The translations under genes and the position numbers were made by a program. Below the pieces are notes generated by a model. That model was not told the DNA's origin, ran no database searches, and saw only the letters and a list, made by a program, of their open reading frames with translations. 64,000 nucleotides of DNA from Microcella frigidaquae. Lineage in GTDB: Bacteria > Actinomycetota > Actinomycetes > Actinomycetales > Microbacteriaceae. The stretch lies in assembly GCF_014200395.1 (NCBI RefSeq), contig NZ_JACHBS010000001.1:558001-622000 (forward strand), in the 5' to 3' direction. Shown in pieces: positions 8,717-17,977 of the stretch (positions are counted from its first letter, which is position 1; each line of letters begins with the position of its first letter).

Positions 8717-10321
8717 GTGCCCGCCCTCGACCACGACCGCTGCTACCGTGCGCTCGCCGCGCGCGACGCGCGCTTCGACGGCCAGTTCATCGCCGGCGTG
8801 CACTCCACCGGCATCTACTGCCGGCCCAGCTGCCCGGCCGCGACACCCCGACCGCACAACGTGCGGTTCTACCCGACGGCCGCGGCCGCCCACGAGGCTG
8901 GCCTGCGCGCCTGCAAGCGGTGCCAGCCGGATGCCGTGCCCGGCAACCCCGACTGGAACCTGCGCGACGACCTCGCCGGCCGGGCCATGCGCCTCATCGT
9001 CGACGGCGTCGTGGAGCGCGACGGCGTTCCCGGGCTCGCGCAGCGGCTCGGCTACAGCACCCGGCACCTGACGCGCGTGCTCGGCGAGGAGCTCGGCGCC
9101 GGGCCGCTCGCGCTCGCCCGGGCGCATCGGGCGGAGGCCGCCCGCACCCTGCTCGCCGCGACCGACCTGCCGATCGCCCAGGTCGCGCACGCGGCGGGCT
9201 TCGCGAGCATCCGCCAGTTCAACGACACCGTGCGGGAGATCTACCGGCTCACTCCGATCGAGCTGCGCCAGCGGGCGCGCCGCGCCCGCGACGCGATCGA
9301 CCCGGCCGCCCGTGCGGGCGGCCCGCACACGCCCCTGACCCTCCGCCTCGCCGCCCGCGCGCCGTTCGACGGCGCCGGCGTTCTGCGGTACATCGCCGAC
9401 CACGCCGTGCCGGGGGTCGAGCGGGTGCTGCTCTCTGCCACGGGCGAGCCCCGCGGGGCCGAGCGGTGGATCACGCTGCCCGGCGGCCCCGGACGGGTGT
9501 GGGTCGAGCTCGACGCCGAGCGCGCGGGCGTGCGCGTCACCGCGGCGCTCGCCACGCTCGCCGACGTCGCGCCGCTCACCGCCCGGGTGCGGCGATGGTT
9601 CGACCTCGACGCCGATGCGGAGGCCATCGACGCCGCGCTCGGGGCGGATGCGCTCCTCGGGCCGCTTGTCGCGGCGGTGCCCGGCATCCGCATCCCGGGC
9701 GCTGTCGACCCGGCGGAGACGCTGCTGCGAACCATCGTCGGACAGCAGATCTCGCTGCCCCCCGCGCGGACGGTGCTCGGCCGCCTCGCCGCCGAGCTCG
9801 CTGCCGAGCCGGCTGCCAAGCTCGCCGCCGAACTCCCCGCCGAGCCGGCCGTCGATCAGAGCACGGCGCCGCCCCACGACGACGCGCTGTTGCCGTTCCC
9901 CTCCGCGGCCGCCATCGCCGAGCACGGGGCTCGGCTGCTGCGCGGGCCGGCCGCGCGGGTGCGCGCCGTCGTCGCGGTGGCCGAGGCGCTCGCCTCGGGC
10001 GAGCTCGTGCTCGACGTCGGCATGACCACGGCCGAGCTGCGGGCCAGTCTGCTCCGGATGCCCGGCATTGGCCCGTGGACTGCCGACTACGTCGCGCTGC
10101 GGGTGCTGGGGTCGCCCGACCTGCTGCTCGCGACGGATCTCGTGCTGCTGCGCACCCTGCGGGCGCGCGGCGCCGCTACGACGCCCGCCGAGGCCGCGGC
10201 GCTCGGCACCCGATGGGCGCCCTGGCGCTCGTACGCGACTCTGCACCTGTGGCGCGCCGCGCCGCCAGCCGGGGCGGTCCCCCGGCCGGTGAGCGCGCGC
10301 ACCGCGGGCGAGCCCGCCTAG
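8717..10321 (+). CDS. Ada-AlkA fusion: DNA-3-methyladenine glycosylase with Ada/AraC N-terminus
   Basis: The protein has 534 residues. The Ada metal-binding domain carries the four cysteines C35 and C39 (YCRPSC) and C66 and C69 (CKRC). An AraC helix-turn-helix pair follows (about 85-170, with FASIRQFNDTVREIYRLTP). The C-terminal half is an AlkA-type glycosylase with helix-hairpin-helix MPGIGPWTADYVALRV and probable catalytic Asp474 in LLLATD. It removes alkylated bases and probably senses methyl phosphotriesters, so it may regulate its own adaptive response. There is no MGMT methyltransferase domain. An Ala/Glu/Pro-rich insertion separates the AlkA halves near residues 355-390. Start is GTG 8717 (AAGGG upstream). 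Confidence 0.9.
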   Translation: MPALDHDRCYRALAARDARFDGQFIAGVHSTGIYCRPSCPAATPRPHNVRFYPTAAAAHEAGLRACKRCQPDAVPGNPDWNLRDDLAGRAMRLIVDGVVERDGVPGLAQRLGYSTRHLTRVLGEELGAGPLALARAHRAEAARTLLAATDLPIAQVAHAAGFASIRQFNDTVREIYRLTPIELRQRARRARDAIDPAARAGGPHTPLTLRLAARAPFDGAGVLRYIADHAVPGVERVLLSATGEPRGAERWITLPGGPGRVWVELDAERAGVRVTAALATLADVAPLTARVRRWFDLDADAEAIDAALGADALLGPLVAAVPGIRIPGAVDPAETLLRTIVGQQISLPPARTVLGRLAAELAAEPAAKLAAELPAEPAVDQSTAPPHDDALLPFPSAAAIAEHGARLLRGPAARVRAVVAVAEALASGELVLDVGMTTAELRASLLRMPGIGPWTADYVALRVLGSPDLLLATDLVLLRTLRARGAATTPAEAAALGTRWAPWRSYATLHLWRAAPPAGAVPRPVSARTAGEPA

Positions 10322-11850
10322 TTCTCGGGCGCCACCATCGGCAGCGGGATCGCCCCCGTCGCCGGCACGACGCCGCTGAGCCGCTCGGGCGAGAGCACCT
10401 TCGCGATCTGCTCCTCGGTCATGAGGCCGCGCTCGATCACCAGCTGGCGGATCGGCACCTTCGTCGCGAGCGCCTCGTACGCGAGGGCCGCCGACTCCTG
10501 GTAGCCGATGTAGGGGGTCAGCGCGGTGACCACGCCGACGCTCGTCTCGACCATCTCGTTGAGCCGGTCGACGTTCGCGGTGATGCCGTCGACGCAGTTG
10601 AGGCGCAGCGTGCGGCAGGCGTTGGTCATCCAGGCCAGCGACTGCATGATGCTCGTCGCGATGACCGGCTCGAAGGCATTCAGCTGCAGCTGGCCGCCCT
10701 CGACCGCGGCGGTCACCGTGGCGTCGGCACCGATGATCGAGAACGCGACCTGGTTGACCACCTCGGGGATCACCGGGTTGACCTTGCCCGGCATGATCGA
10801 GCTGCCCGCCTGGCGCGGCGGCAGGTTGATCTCGCCGAAGCCGGCCTGGGGGCCGCTGGAGAGCAGGCGCAGGTCGTTGCAGATCTTCGAGAGCTTGACG
10901 GCAGCCCGCTTGAGCGTGCCGGAGACGGTCATGAAGATGCCGGTGTCGCTCGTCGCCTCGATGAGGTCGGGCGAGGTCACCATCTCGTAGCCGGAGATCT
11001 CGCTGAGGTGCCGGCGGACGGCCTCCGCGTAGCGCGGGTCGGCGGTGATGCCGGTGCCGATGGCGGTCGCGCCCATGTTGATCTCGTTGAGCCACGGGAT
11101 GATCTCGCTGAGCCGCTCCTGGTCCTCCCCGAGAGTCGTGGCGAAGCCGCGGAACTCCTGGCCGAGGGTCATCGGCACGGCGTCCTGCATCTGGGTACGG
11201 CCGACCTTGAGGATCTGCGCGAACTCCTGGCCCTTCGCCGAGAACGAGTCGATCAGCAGCCGGTGCTCGTCGAGCAGGCTCTTCAGGCTGAACACCATCG
11301 CGAGCTTGATGGCAGTCGGGTAGACGTCGTTCGTCGACTGGCTGCGGTTGACGTGGTCGATGGGGTGGAAGTTCGCGTAGTCGCCCTTCTCCTTGCCCAT
11401 CAGCTCGAGGCAGCGGTTGGCGATGATCTCGTTGGCGCACATGTTCGTGCTGGTGCCCGCGCCGCCCTGCAGCACGCCGAGCACGAACTGGTCGTGGAGC
11501 TCGCCGTCGATGATCTCCTGGCAGACCTGGTCGATGAGGTCGGCCCGCTCGGGGCGGATCACCCCGATCTCCTTGTTGGCACGCGCGGCGGCCTGCTTCA
11601 CCATCGCCAGCGCGATGACGAGGTTGGGGTGGTTCGACAGCGCCCGACGGGTGATCGGGAAGTTCTCGAGAGCGCGAGCGGTGTGGATACCCCAATAGGC
11701 GTCCGCCGGGATCGGCATCTCGCCGAGCGAGTCGCGCTCCATGCGCATCGCGCGCGGAGCCTCCGGATCCTCATCGAGTCCGGGTCGGTAGACAGGAACC
11801 CCGTCGTCGCTCGTCATGAACGTGGGAGCAGGGCCGGTGGTGCGCACCAT
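10318..11850 (-). CDS. aspA: Aspartate ammonia-lyase
   Basis: The protein has 510 residues of the fumarase/aspartase superfamily and converts L-aspartate to fumarate and ammonia. The signature GSSIMPGKVNPVIPEVVNQV is present, as are the substrate-site loops STNDVYPTA and GAGTSTNMCANEI. The aspartase-type start RMERDSLGEMPIPADAYWGIH lies after a 34-residue N-terminal extension. ATG 11850 is chosen because GAGGAAGAGG lies 9 bases upstream; a second ATG 12 residues later is possible. It follows cydC by 56 bases, so fumarate production may be co-expressed with the bd oxidase. Its stop shares CTAG with the convergent glycosylase gene. Confidence 0.92.
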   Translation of the reverse strand: MVRTTGPAPTFMTSDDGVPVYRPGLDEDPEAPRAMRMERDSLGEMPIPADAYWGIHTARALENFPITRRALSNHPNLVIALAMVKQAAARANKEIGVIRPERADLIDQVCQEIIDGELHDQFVLGVLQGGAGTSTNMCANEIIANRCLELMGKEKGDYANFHPIDHVNRSQSTNDVYPTAIKLAMVFSLKSLLDEHRLLIDSFSAKGQEFAQILKVGRTQMQDAVPMTLGQEFRGFATTLGEDQERLSEIIPWLNEINMGATAIGTGITADPRYAEAVRRHLSEISGYEMVTSPDLIEATSDTGIFMTVSGTLKRAAVKLSKICNDLRLLSSGPQAGFGEINLPPRQAGSSIMPGKVNPVIPEVVNQVAFSIIGADATVTAAVEGGQLQLNAFEPVIATSIMQSLAWMTNACRTLRLNCVDGITANVDRLNEMVETSVGVVTALTPYIGYQESAALAYEALATKVPIRQLVIERGLMTEEQIAKVLSPERLSGVVPATGAIPLPMVAPEN

Positions 11851-11906
11851 GAGCGTGAGCCTCTTCCTCGAGGAATCGAAACGTCGGATGCGGTGGCGGT
11901 GCAAGC

Positions 11907-13565
11907 CTAGCGCGCAGGGCGCAGCCGGTGGCGACCCGTGACGAGCGCGTCGGGCACGGGGGTGTGCGAGATGACGAGCACGGCCCGGTCGGCGCCCGCC
12001 GCCGCGCCGAGGAGCTCGGCCAGCAGGCTCTCGGCCCGGTCGGGGTCGACGTTCGCCGTGGGCTCGTCGAGGATCAGCACGGGCGCATCCGCCAGCAGGC
12101 CGCGGGCGAGAGCGATACGCTGCGCCTCGCCGCCGCTCACCAGACGGCCGCGCTCGCCGACCGGCGCGTTGAGCCCGCCGCGCGCCCGGCACCAGTCGCC
12201 CAGCCCCACTCGGTCGAGCACGGCCAGCAGGTCGTCGTCGGTCGCCGTGTCGCACGCGAACAGCAGGTTCTGCCGGATGCTCTCATCGAACAGGTGCGGG
12301 CTCTGCTCGCAGAGCACCACGAGGCGGCGCACCGCGTCGGGGTCGAGGTCGCGCGCATCGACGCCCCCGATCGTGTATTCGCCCTCGTGGTCGAGGAACC
12401 GCACGAGCACGTGCGCGAGCGTCGTCTTGCCCGCGCCGCTCGACCCCTCGACGACCAGGCGGTCGCCGGGTGCCAGGTCGAGGTCGAGGTCGCGGAGGGC
12501 GGGTGCGGCCTCCCCCGGCCAGCGGGCCGACACACCGCGCAGCCGGATGACCGGGGCCCCGCTCGGTGGCGCGGCGGGCCGCGCGGGCACAACGGGCAGC
12601 TCGGCGGGTGCCGCGGTCGGGACGACCGCGGTGATGCGCTCGGCGCTCGCCCGCACCCGCCACCACGCCGAAAGCGCCCCGGGCAGGGTCGCGACCACCT
12701 CGAGCACGGCGAGCGGCACGAGCACGAGCATCACCAGCTGCGGGCCGGTGATCGCACCGGCGGTGAGCGAGGGCGCCGTGACGAGCAGCGTCGTCAGGAG
12801 GGTCGCGCCCGCACCGAGGGTGAACAGCGCGGCGACGCCGCCCGCCGCGAGCGACTGGCGCGACTCAGCCCGCCGCAGCTGCGCGTCGAGCTCGAGCACG
12901 CGGGCACGCTGAGCCTCATCGGCCCCGTACGCGCGCAGGGTCTCCCAGCGGGAGACGTGCTCGAGCACCGCATCCGTGAGGGCCGCCCGGAGCGGCGCGA
13001 TGCGCTCGTCGGCCCCGCGGCTGACGAGGCGCAGCAGCAGGGCGGCGAGCGCGTCCGTCACCAGGAGGCCCCCGAGCAGGGCGAGCCCGGCGCCCGCGTC
13101 GACCCACCACACCCCGACGACGGCGAGCCCGGCGACGGTGAGCGCGGTGACGAGGGGCTGCAGCACGCGCAGCGGAAAGTCTTGCAGGGCGTCGACGTCG
13201 CGCACCAATGTGGTCAGCAGGTCGCCGCGACGCACGCCGCGGAGCCCGTCGGGCGCGACCGGCAGGAGGCGGCGGAACACGCTCACCCGCAGGCCGGCGA
13301 GCGCGCGGAACGCCGCGTCGTGCGCGACCAGGCGCTCGAGGTAACGGAAGACGGCGCGGCCGAGCGCGAAGGCGCGCACGCCGACGATCGCGAAGCCGAG
13401 GAAGAGGATCGGCGGCTGCTCGGCCGAGCGGGCGATCAGCCAGGCGCTCGTGGCGAGCAGCGCGACGGCCGAGCCGCTCGCCAGCACGCCGAGGCCGAGC
13501 GCGGGCAGGAAGTCGCGCAGCGGCGGCACGGAGGCGCGCAGCACGGCGCGGCGGCCGGCGGTCAT
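11907..13565 (-). CDS. cydC: Thiol reductant ABC exporter subunit CydC
   Basis: The protein has 552 residues, an ABC half-transporter with a six-helix membrane domain (about 1-300) and an ATPase domain. Walker A is GSSGAGKTT, the signature is VSGGEAQRIALARGLL, and Walker B is VLILDEPTANVD. With CydD it forms the heterodimeric exporter needed for assembly of cytochrome bd. The ATG start overlaps the cydD stop by 4 bases. Position after cydA, cydB and cydD identifies it as CydC rather than a general ABC exporter. Confidence 0.92.
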   Translation of the reverse strand: MTAGRRAVLRASVPPLRDFLPALGLGVLASGSAVALLATSAWLIARSAEQPPILFLGFAIVGVRAFALGRAVFRYLERLVAHDAAFRALAGLRVSVFRRLLPVAPDGLRGVRRGDLLTTLVRDVDALQDFPLRVLQPLVTALTVAGLAVVGVWWVDAGAGLALLGGLLVTDALAALLLRLVSRGADERIAPLRAALTDAVLEHVSRWETLRAYGADEAQRARVLELDAQLRRAESRQSLAAGGVAALFTLGAGATLLTTLLVTAPSLTAGAITGPQLVMLVLVPLAVLEVVATLPGALSAWWRVRASAERITAVVPTAAPAELPVVPARPAAPPSGAPVIRLRGVSARWPGEAAPALRDLDLDLAPGDRLVVEGSSGAGKTTLAHVLVRFLDHEGEYTIGGVDARDLDPDAVRRLVVLCEQSPHLFDESIRQNLLFACDTATDDDLLAVLDRVGLGDWCRARGGLNAPVGERGRLVSGGEAQRIALARGLLADAPVLILDEPTANVDPDRAESLLAELLGAAAGADRAVLVISHTPVPDALVTGRHRLRPAR

Positions 13566-15298
13566 CGGCCCGCTCCCTCGAGGGCGGCGGATGCGACGGC
13601 CTCCACGACCACTCGCTCATCAGCGGCGGCCATGACGGACCTCCGGTGGGTGACGACGACCACGAGACGCCCCTCGTCGGCGAGGGCGCGCAGGCCGGCG
13701 ATGACGTGCCGCTCGCTCTCGGCGTCGAGGGCGGAGGTCGGCTCGTCGAGCAGCACGACGCGGCAATCGCGCTGCTGGGCGTGGTAGTGCGCGCGCGCCA
13801 GGGCGACCCGCTGGGCCTGACCGCCCGAGAGGCCGTCGCCGGCCGCCCCCAGCACCGTGCCGCGCGGCACGTCGTCGAGGCCCGCCCAGGCGAGGGACGC
13901 GGTGACCTGCGCGTGATCGATCGTCGGCGCGCCGAGCGCGACCACGGCGTCGAGCGGGCCGCCGGTGAGGTCGGGGCGTTGACCGGCCCAGGCGATGCGC
14001 CCGAGGCGGTCCTCCGCGTGCAAGGCGGCGCCGTCGAGCAGCACCTCCCCGTCGTGGGCGATGAAGCCGAGCACGGCGCCGAGCAGTGAGCTCTTGCCGG
14101 CACCGCTCGGGCCGGTGACGACGAGCACCGTGCCGGGCATCCAGGCGCCGGAGAGGCCGTCGACGACGACGCGGTCGCCGCGCCGTACCGCAAGGCCGCG
14201 CAGTTCGAGGGCGGGCGGCGTGCGCCCCGCATCCGTCGACGACGACGACGCCGATCGGTCACTCGTTGCGATCGTCTCCGCTGACACCGGCAACGAGCGA
14301 CCGATCGACGCTGTCGGCTGCAGCGATGCAGACGCGACGGATGCGGGCTCGCGCTCGAGCAGCTCGAGCACGTCCTCCGCCGCCGCGAGTCCCTCGCTCG
14401 CCGCGTGGAACTGGGCGCCGACCTGGCGCAGTGGCAGGTAGGCCTCGGGCACGAGGATGAGGACGAAGAGCCCCAGGCCGAGGAGCAGCGAGCCGTCGAT
14501 GAGCCGGATGCCGATCGAGACGGCGACGAGCGCCACCGAGAGGCTCGCCGCGAGCTCGAGCGCGAAGCCGCTGAGGAACGACAGGCGCAGAATCGCCATC
14601 GTGCGGCGGCGGTAGTCGTCGGTCACCTCGGCGATCCGATCGACCTGGCGGTGCTGCCGGCCGAACACCATGAGCGTCGACAGCCCCTGCACGACCTCGA
14701 GGAACCCGTGCGCGAGCACGCCGAGCTGCCGCCACTGCTTCTGCTGCACGGCCCGGGTGCTCAGCCCGATGAGTACCATGAAGACGGGGATGATCGGCAG
14801 CGTCAGGATCACCGTGATGCCGGTCGTCGTATCTGCCAGCAGCAGCACCCCCACGATGAGCGGCGTCGCCACCGCGGTGAGGATCAACTGCGGCAGGTAG
14901 CGGGCGAGGTATCCGTCGAGGGCGTCGAGCCCCTGCCCGAGCAGCGTCGCGACCCGCGCCGAGGAGGTGGCGCCGAGAAGCTCGGAGCCGCCGGCATCGA
15001 GGGCGGTGATGGCCCGCGCGCGCAGCTGGCTCTTGACGCGGGCGGCGCCGCGCACGGCGAGGGCATCCAGGGCCGCCTGGGTCAGCGCCCGGGCGAGGAT
15101 GCTCAGAGCCGTCGCGATGACCAGCGCGCCGAGCCGCTCGACCGGAACGCCGTCGACGACCGCGGCGATGGTCTGCGCCGCGAACCAGCAGAACGCGATG
15201 ATGCTCGCGGTGTGGCCGACGGCGACGACCGCGCCGGCCGCCAGCAGGACGCGGGCGGCCGACGCGGTGCGCAGCAGTCGGGGGTCGAGCGGTTTCAG
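13562..15298 (-). CDS. cydD: Thiol reductant ABC exporter subunit CydD, apparent CTG start
   Basis: A 578-residue ABC half-transporter. It has a membrane domain with LPIIPVFMVLIGLSTRAVQQ and the FLSGFALELAASLSVALVAV helix, a Ser/Thr-rich linker of about 40 residues, then an ATPase domain with Walker A GPSGAGKSS, signature LSGGQAQRVALARA and Walker B VVLLDEPTSALD. It partners CydC. No ATG, GTG or TTG lies in frame between the cydB stop and the conserved N-terminus. The protein should begin at KPLDPRLLR, so CTG 15298, 7 bases after GAGGGG, is the best start. A sequence error in that codon is the alternative. Confidence 0.9.
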   Translation of the reverse strand: MKPLDPRLLRTASAARVLLAAGAVVAVGHTASIIAFCWFAAQTIAAVVDGVPVERLGALVIATALSILARALTQAALDALAVRGAARVKSQLRARAITALDAGGSELLGATSSARVATLLGQGLDALDGYLARYLPQLILTAVATPLIVGVLLLADTTTGITVILTLPIIPVFMVLIGLSTRAVQQKQWRQLGVLAHGFLEVVQGLSTLMVFGRQHRQVDRIAEVTDDYRRRTMAILRLSFLSGFALELAASLSVALVAVSIGIRLIDGSLLLGLGLFVLILVPEAYLPLRQVGAQFHAASEGLAAAEDVLELLEREPASVASASLQPTASIGRSLPVSAETIATSDRSASSSSTDAGRTPPALELRGLAVRRGDRVVVDGLSGAWMPGTVLVVTGPSGAGKSSLLGAVLGFIAHDGEVLLDGAALHAEDRLGRIAWAGQRPDLTGGPLDAVVALGAPTIDHAQVTASLAWAGLDDVPRGTVLGAAGDGLSGGQAQRVALARAHYHAQQRDCRVVLLDEPTSALDAESERHVIAGLRALADEGRLVVVVTHRRSVMAAADERVVVEAVASAALEGAGR

Positions 15299-15309
15299 GG
15301 CGCCGCCCC

Positions 15310-16326
15310 TCAGTGCGCGACGACGGGGATCGCCGTGCGGGTGACGCGCTTGCGGAACACCCAGTAGGTGAACCCCTGGTACGCGAGCACGAGGGGCAGC
15401 ATCACCACGGCGACCCAGGTCATGACCTCGAGCGTGTACTGCGAGCTGGAGGCGTTCTCGATGGTCAGGCTGTAGGCCGGGTCGATGGTCGACGGCATGA
15501 CGTTCGGGTACAGCGCGGCAAGGATCGTGAGCACCGCGAACACGACGGTCGCAGCGGTGAGACCGAAGGCCCAGCCCTCGCGACGGATGCGGTTTGCGAC
15601 CCACGAGCCGATCAGGGCGACGGCCGCCGCGGCGGCGAAGCCGACGATGAACGCGAGGTGCGGGGCGCCGAGGTGCTGCACGATCGTCCAGACCAGGAAG
15701 GCGGCGGCGACGACGATCGTCACCAGTCCGGCCTTCACCGAGAGGGCGTGGGCGCGCTCCTTCAGCTCGCCGTCGGTCTTCAGCGCCACGAACTGCACGC
15801 CGTGGGTGAAGAACAGCAGCAGCGTCGTGAGGCCGCCGAGCAGGCCGTACGGGTTCAGGAGGTCGAAGAGGGTTCCGACGTAGGTGCCGGTCTCATCGAT
15901 CGCGACGCCCTGGATGATGTTCGCGAACGCGACGCCCCAGAGCAGCGCGGGCACGGCCGAGCCGACGATGATCATCCCATCGAACCAGGCCTTCCACTGG
16001 TCCGAGCGGCCGAGCCGGCGGTACTCGAAGGAGACGCCGCGGGCGATGAGGGCCAGCAGGATCAGCAGCAGGGCGAGGTAGAACCCGTCGAACAGGGTCG
16101 CGTACCAGTAGGGGAACGCGGCGAACAGGGATGCGCCCGCCACGATCAGCCAGGTCTCGTTGAGGTCCCAGACCGGGCCGATGGTGTTGATCATGACGCG
16201 CTTGTCGGTGTCGTCCTTGGCGAGGAAGGGCAGGGCCATGCCGACGCCGAAGTCGAAGCCGTCGAGCACGAAGTAGCCGATGAAGAAGAATCCGACGATG
16301 CCGAACCAGAGGAGAGCGAGATCCAT
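15310..16326 (-). CDS. cydB: Cytochrome bd ubiquinol oxidase subunit II
   Basis: The 338-residue CydB has eight to nine helices. Typical segments are the N-terminal LLWFGIVGFFFIGYFVLDGF, GPVWDLNETWLIVAGASLFA and the C-terminal VVMLPLVLAYQGFTYWVFRKR. It is the membrane partner of CydA in the high-affinity quinol oxidase used at low oxygen. It lies 33 bases after cydA and 11 bases before the cydD start, within cydABDC. Confidence 0.95.
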   Translation of the reverse strand: MDLALLWFGIVGFFFIGYFVLDGFDFGVGMALPFLAKDDTDKRVMINTIGPVWDLNETWLIVAGASLFAAFPYWYATLFDGFYLALLLILLALIARGVSFEYRRLGRSDQWKAWFDGMIIVGSAVPALLWGVAFANIIQGVAIDETGTYVGTLFDLLNPYGLLGGLTTLLLFFTHGVQFVALKTDGELKERAHALSVKAGLVTIVVAAAFLVWTIVQHLGAPHLAFIVGFAAAAAVALIGSWVANRIRREGWAFGLTAATVVFAVLTILAALYPNVMPSTIDPAYSLTIENASSSQYTLEVMTWVAVVMLPLVLAYQGFTYWVFRKRVTRTAIPVVAH

Positions 16327-16359
16327 GAGGGGTGTCCTTCGATTCCGTGAGGGGCGCTG

Positions 16360-17790
16360 CTAGTAGACAGTCGCGAGCTTGGCGGGGTCGACGGAGCCGG
16401 TGCCGGCCTCGTCGTCATGCTGGTCGGCGTCGTACTTCGCCCACTCCTTCGGGCCGTCGACGGCCGCGCGGACGATGAGCCTGAACTCGACGACGGCGAG
16501 CACCCCGTAGATGAGCGTGAAGGCGATGAGCGAGATGAGCACCTCGAGGCCGGTCACGCCGGGCGAGACGCCATCCTCGGTGCGCATGAGCCCGAACACG
16601 ATCCAGGGCTGACGGCCCATCTCGGTGAAGGTCCAGCCGACGAGGCTCGCGAGCAGCGGCAGCGGAGCCGCCCAGATCGCGACCTTCCAGGCCCAGCCGC
16701 TCGGCGTGCGTCCGCCGCGGGTCAGCCACAGGCCGACGAGCGACACGAGGGCCGAGAGGGCGCCGAGGCCGATCATCCAGCGGAAGCTCCAGTAGGTGAT
16801 CCAGATGATGGGCGTGTAGTCGCCGGGGCCGAACTCGGTCTGGTACTGCGCCTGCAGGTCGTTGATGCCCTCGACGGTGCCCATCGGGTCTTGCGTCGAG
16901 AGGATCGACAGCAGGTACGGAACGCGGATCGAGAACAGCTCGCTCGAGCCGTCGGGCGTTCCCCAGGTGAAGATCGAGAACGAGGCGCCCGCCGTGGTCT
17001 GGTACAGCGCCTCGGCCGCCGCCATCTTCATGGGCTGGGTCTCGACCATGACGAGGCTCAGCTGGTCGCCCGACAGCGCGACGCCGACGAAGGCGATGAC
17101 GTTCACGATGAGGCCGAACCGCAGCGCGGTGCGCATCTCGTCGAGGTACTGCCCCTTCGACAGGTGGTACGCCGCGACCGCGACGATGACGACGGCGGCG
17201 AACATGATCGAGGCGAAGATCGTGTGCGGGAACTGCGTGAGCGCGACCGGGTTGGTGAGCACCGCGCCGATGTCGGTCAGCTCAGCGCGCCCGAGCTCCT
17301 CGTTGATCTCGAAGCCGACCGGGTTCTGCATGAACGCGTTCGCCGCGAGGATGAAGTAGGCCGAGAGCGTGGTCGAGAGCGCGAGCAGCCAGATCACGGC
17401 CAGGTGCAACTTGGCCGGCAGCTTGTCCCAACCGAAGATCCAGAGGCCGATCATGCTCGCCTCGAGGAAGAACGCGAGCAGCCCCTCCATCGCGAGCGGA
17501 GCGCCGAAGACGTCACCCACGAAGCGCGAGTAGTCGCTCCAGTTCATGCCGAACTGGAACTCCTGCACGATGCCGGTCACGACGCCCATGGCGAAGTTGA
17601 TGAGGAAGATCTTGCCGAACAGGCGCGTCAGGTGAAGGTACTTGAGCTTCGCCGTGCGCACCCAGGCCGTCTGGAACATCGCGACGAGGATGACCATGCC
17701 GATCGTGAGCGGCACGAACAGGAAGTGGTAGAGGGTCGTCAGACCGAACTGCCAGCGAGCGAGGATGAGGGGATCGAGCCATTCGACCAC
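16360..17790 (-). CDS. cydA: Cytochrome bd ubiquinol oxidase subunit I
   Basis: The 476-residue CydA binds haems b558, b595 and d. The N-terminus LDPLILARWQFGLTTLYHFL contains the haem d/b595-side histidine, and MGVVTGIVQEFQFGMNW is conserved. The segment GWTFTEMGRQPWIVFG contains the conserved Glu-Met-Gly-Arg-Gln-Pro motif. The Q-loop is of the short type found in Actinobacteria and Firmicutes. It oxidises quinol and reduces oxygen to water without proton pumping, at low oxygen. It is the first gene of cydABDC; a Rex or redox operator was not recognised upstream. Confidence 0.95.
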   Translation of the reverse strand: MVEWLDPLILARWQFGLTTLYHFLFVPLTIGMVILVAMFQTAWVRTAKLKYLHLTRLFGKIFLINFAMGVVTGIVQEFQFGMNWSDYSRFVGDVFGAPLAMEGLLAFFLEASMIGLWIFGWDKLPAKLHLAVIWLLALSTTLSAYFILAANAFMQNPVGFEINEELGRAELTDIGAVLTNPVALTQFPHTIFASIMFAAVVIVAVAAYHLSKGQYLDEMRTALRFGLIVNVIAFVGVALSGDQLSLVMVETQPMKMAAAEALYQTTAGASFSIFTWGTPDGSSELFSIRVPYLLSILSTQDPMGTVEGINDLQAQYQTEFGPGDYTPIIWITYWSFRWMIGLGALSALVSLVGLWLTRGGRTPSGWAWKVAIWAAPLPLLASLVGWTFTEMGRQPWIVFGLMRTEDGVSPGVTGLEVLISLIAFTLIYGVLAVVEFRLIVRAAVDGPKEWAKYDADQHDDEAGTGSVDPAKLATVY

Positions 17791-17977
17791 GAGCGGTCAC
17801 CTGCCTTGATTCAGGAGAGGGGGGATGAGGGACACGGCGACGCTGCCGCTCTCGAGCCTAGGAACGGGCCGCCGGGCGGCACACGGGCCGAAGGTCCCGA
17901 ATCTCGATCGCCTCCGCCCAGGCGCGTCGCGGGTCTCCCCCAGCCCGCACTGAAGGGAGCCTGGATAGGCTCCAGAC

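Noticed and set aside
7061..11910. Very long open frames (up to 1439 codons) crossing the PrsW, Ada-AlkA and aspA genes on either strand
   Set aside because: They are by-products of GC-rich codon use, are Arg/Pro/Ala-rich, and conflict with clear domain matches; only the PrsW, glycosylase and aspA segments are real.
17791..17977. Search for a Rex or other redox operator upstream of cydA
   Set aside because: No convincing TTGTGAA-type dyad was seen; nothing is claimed.
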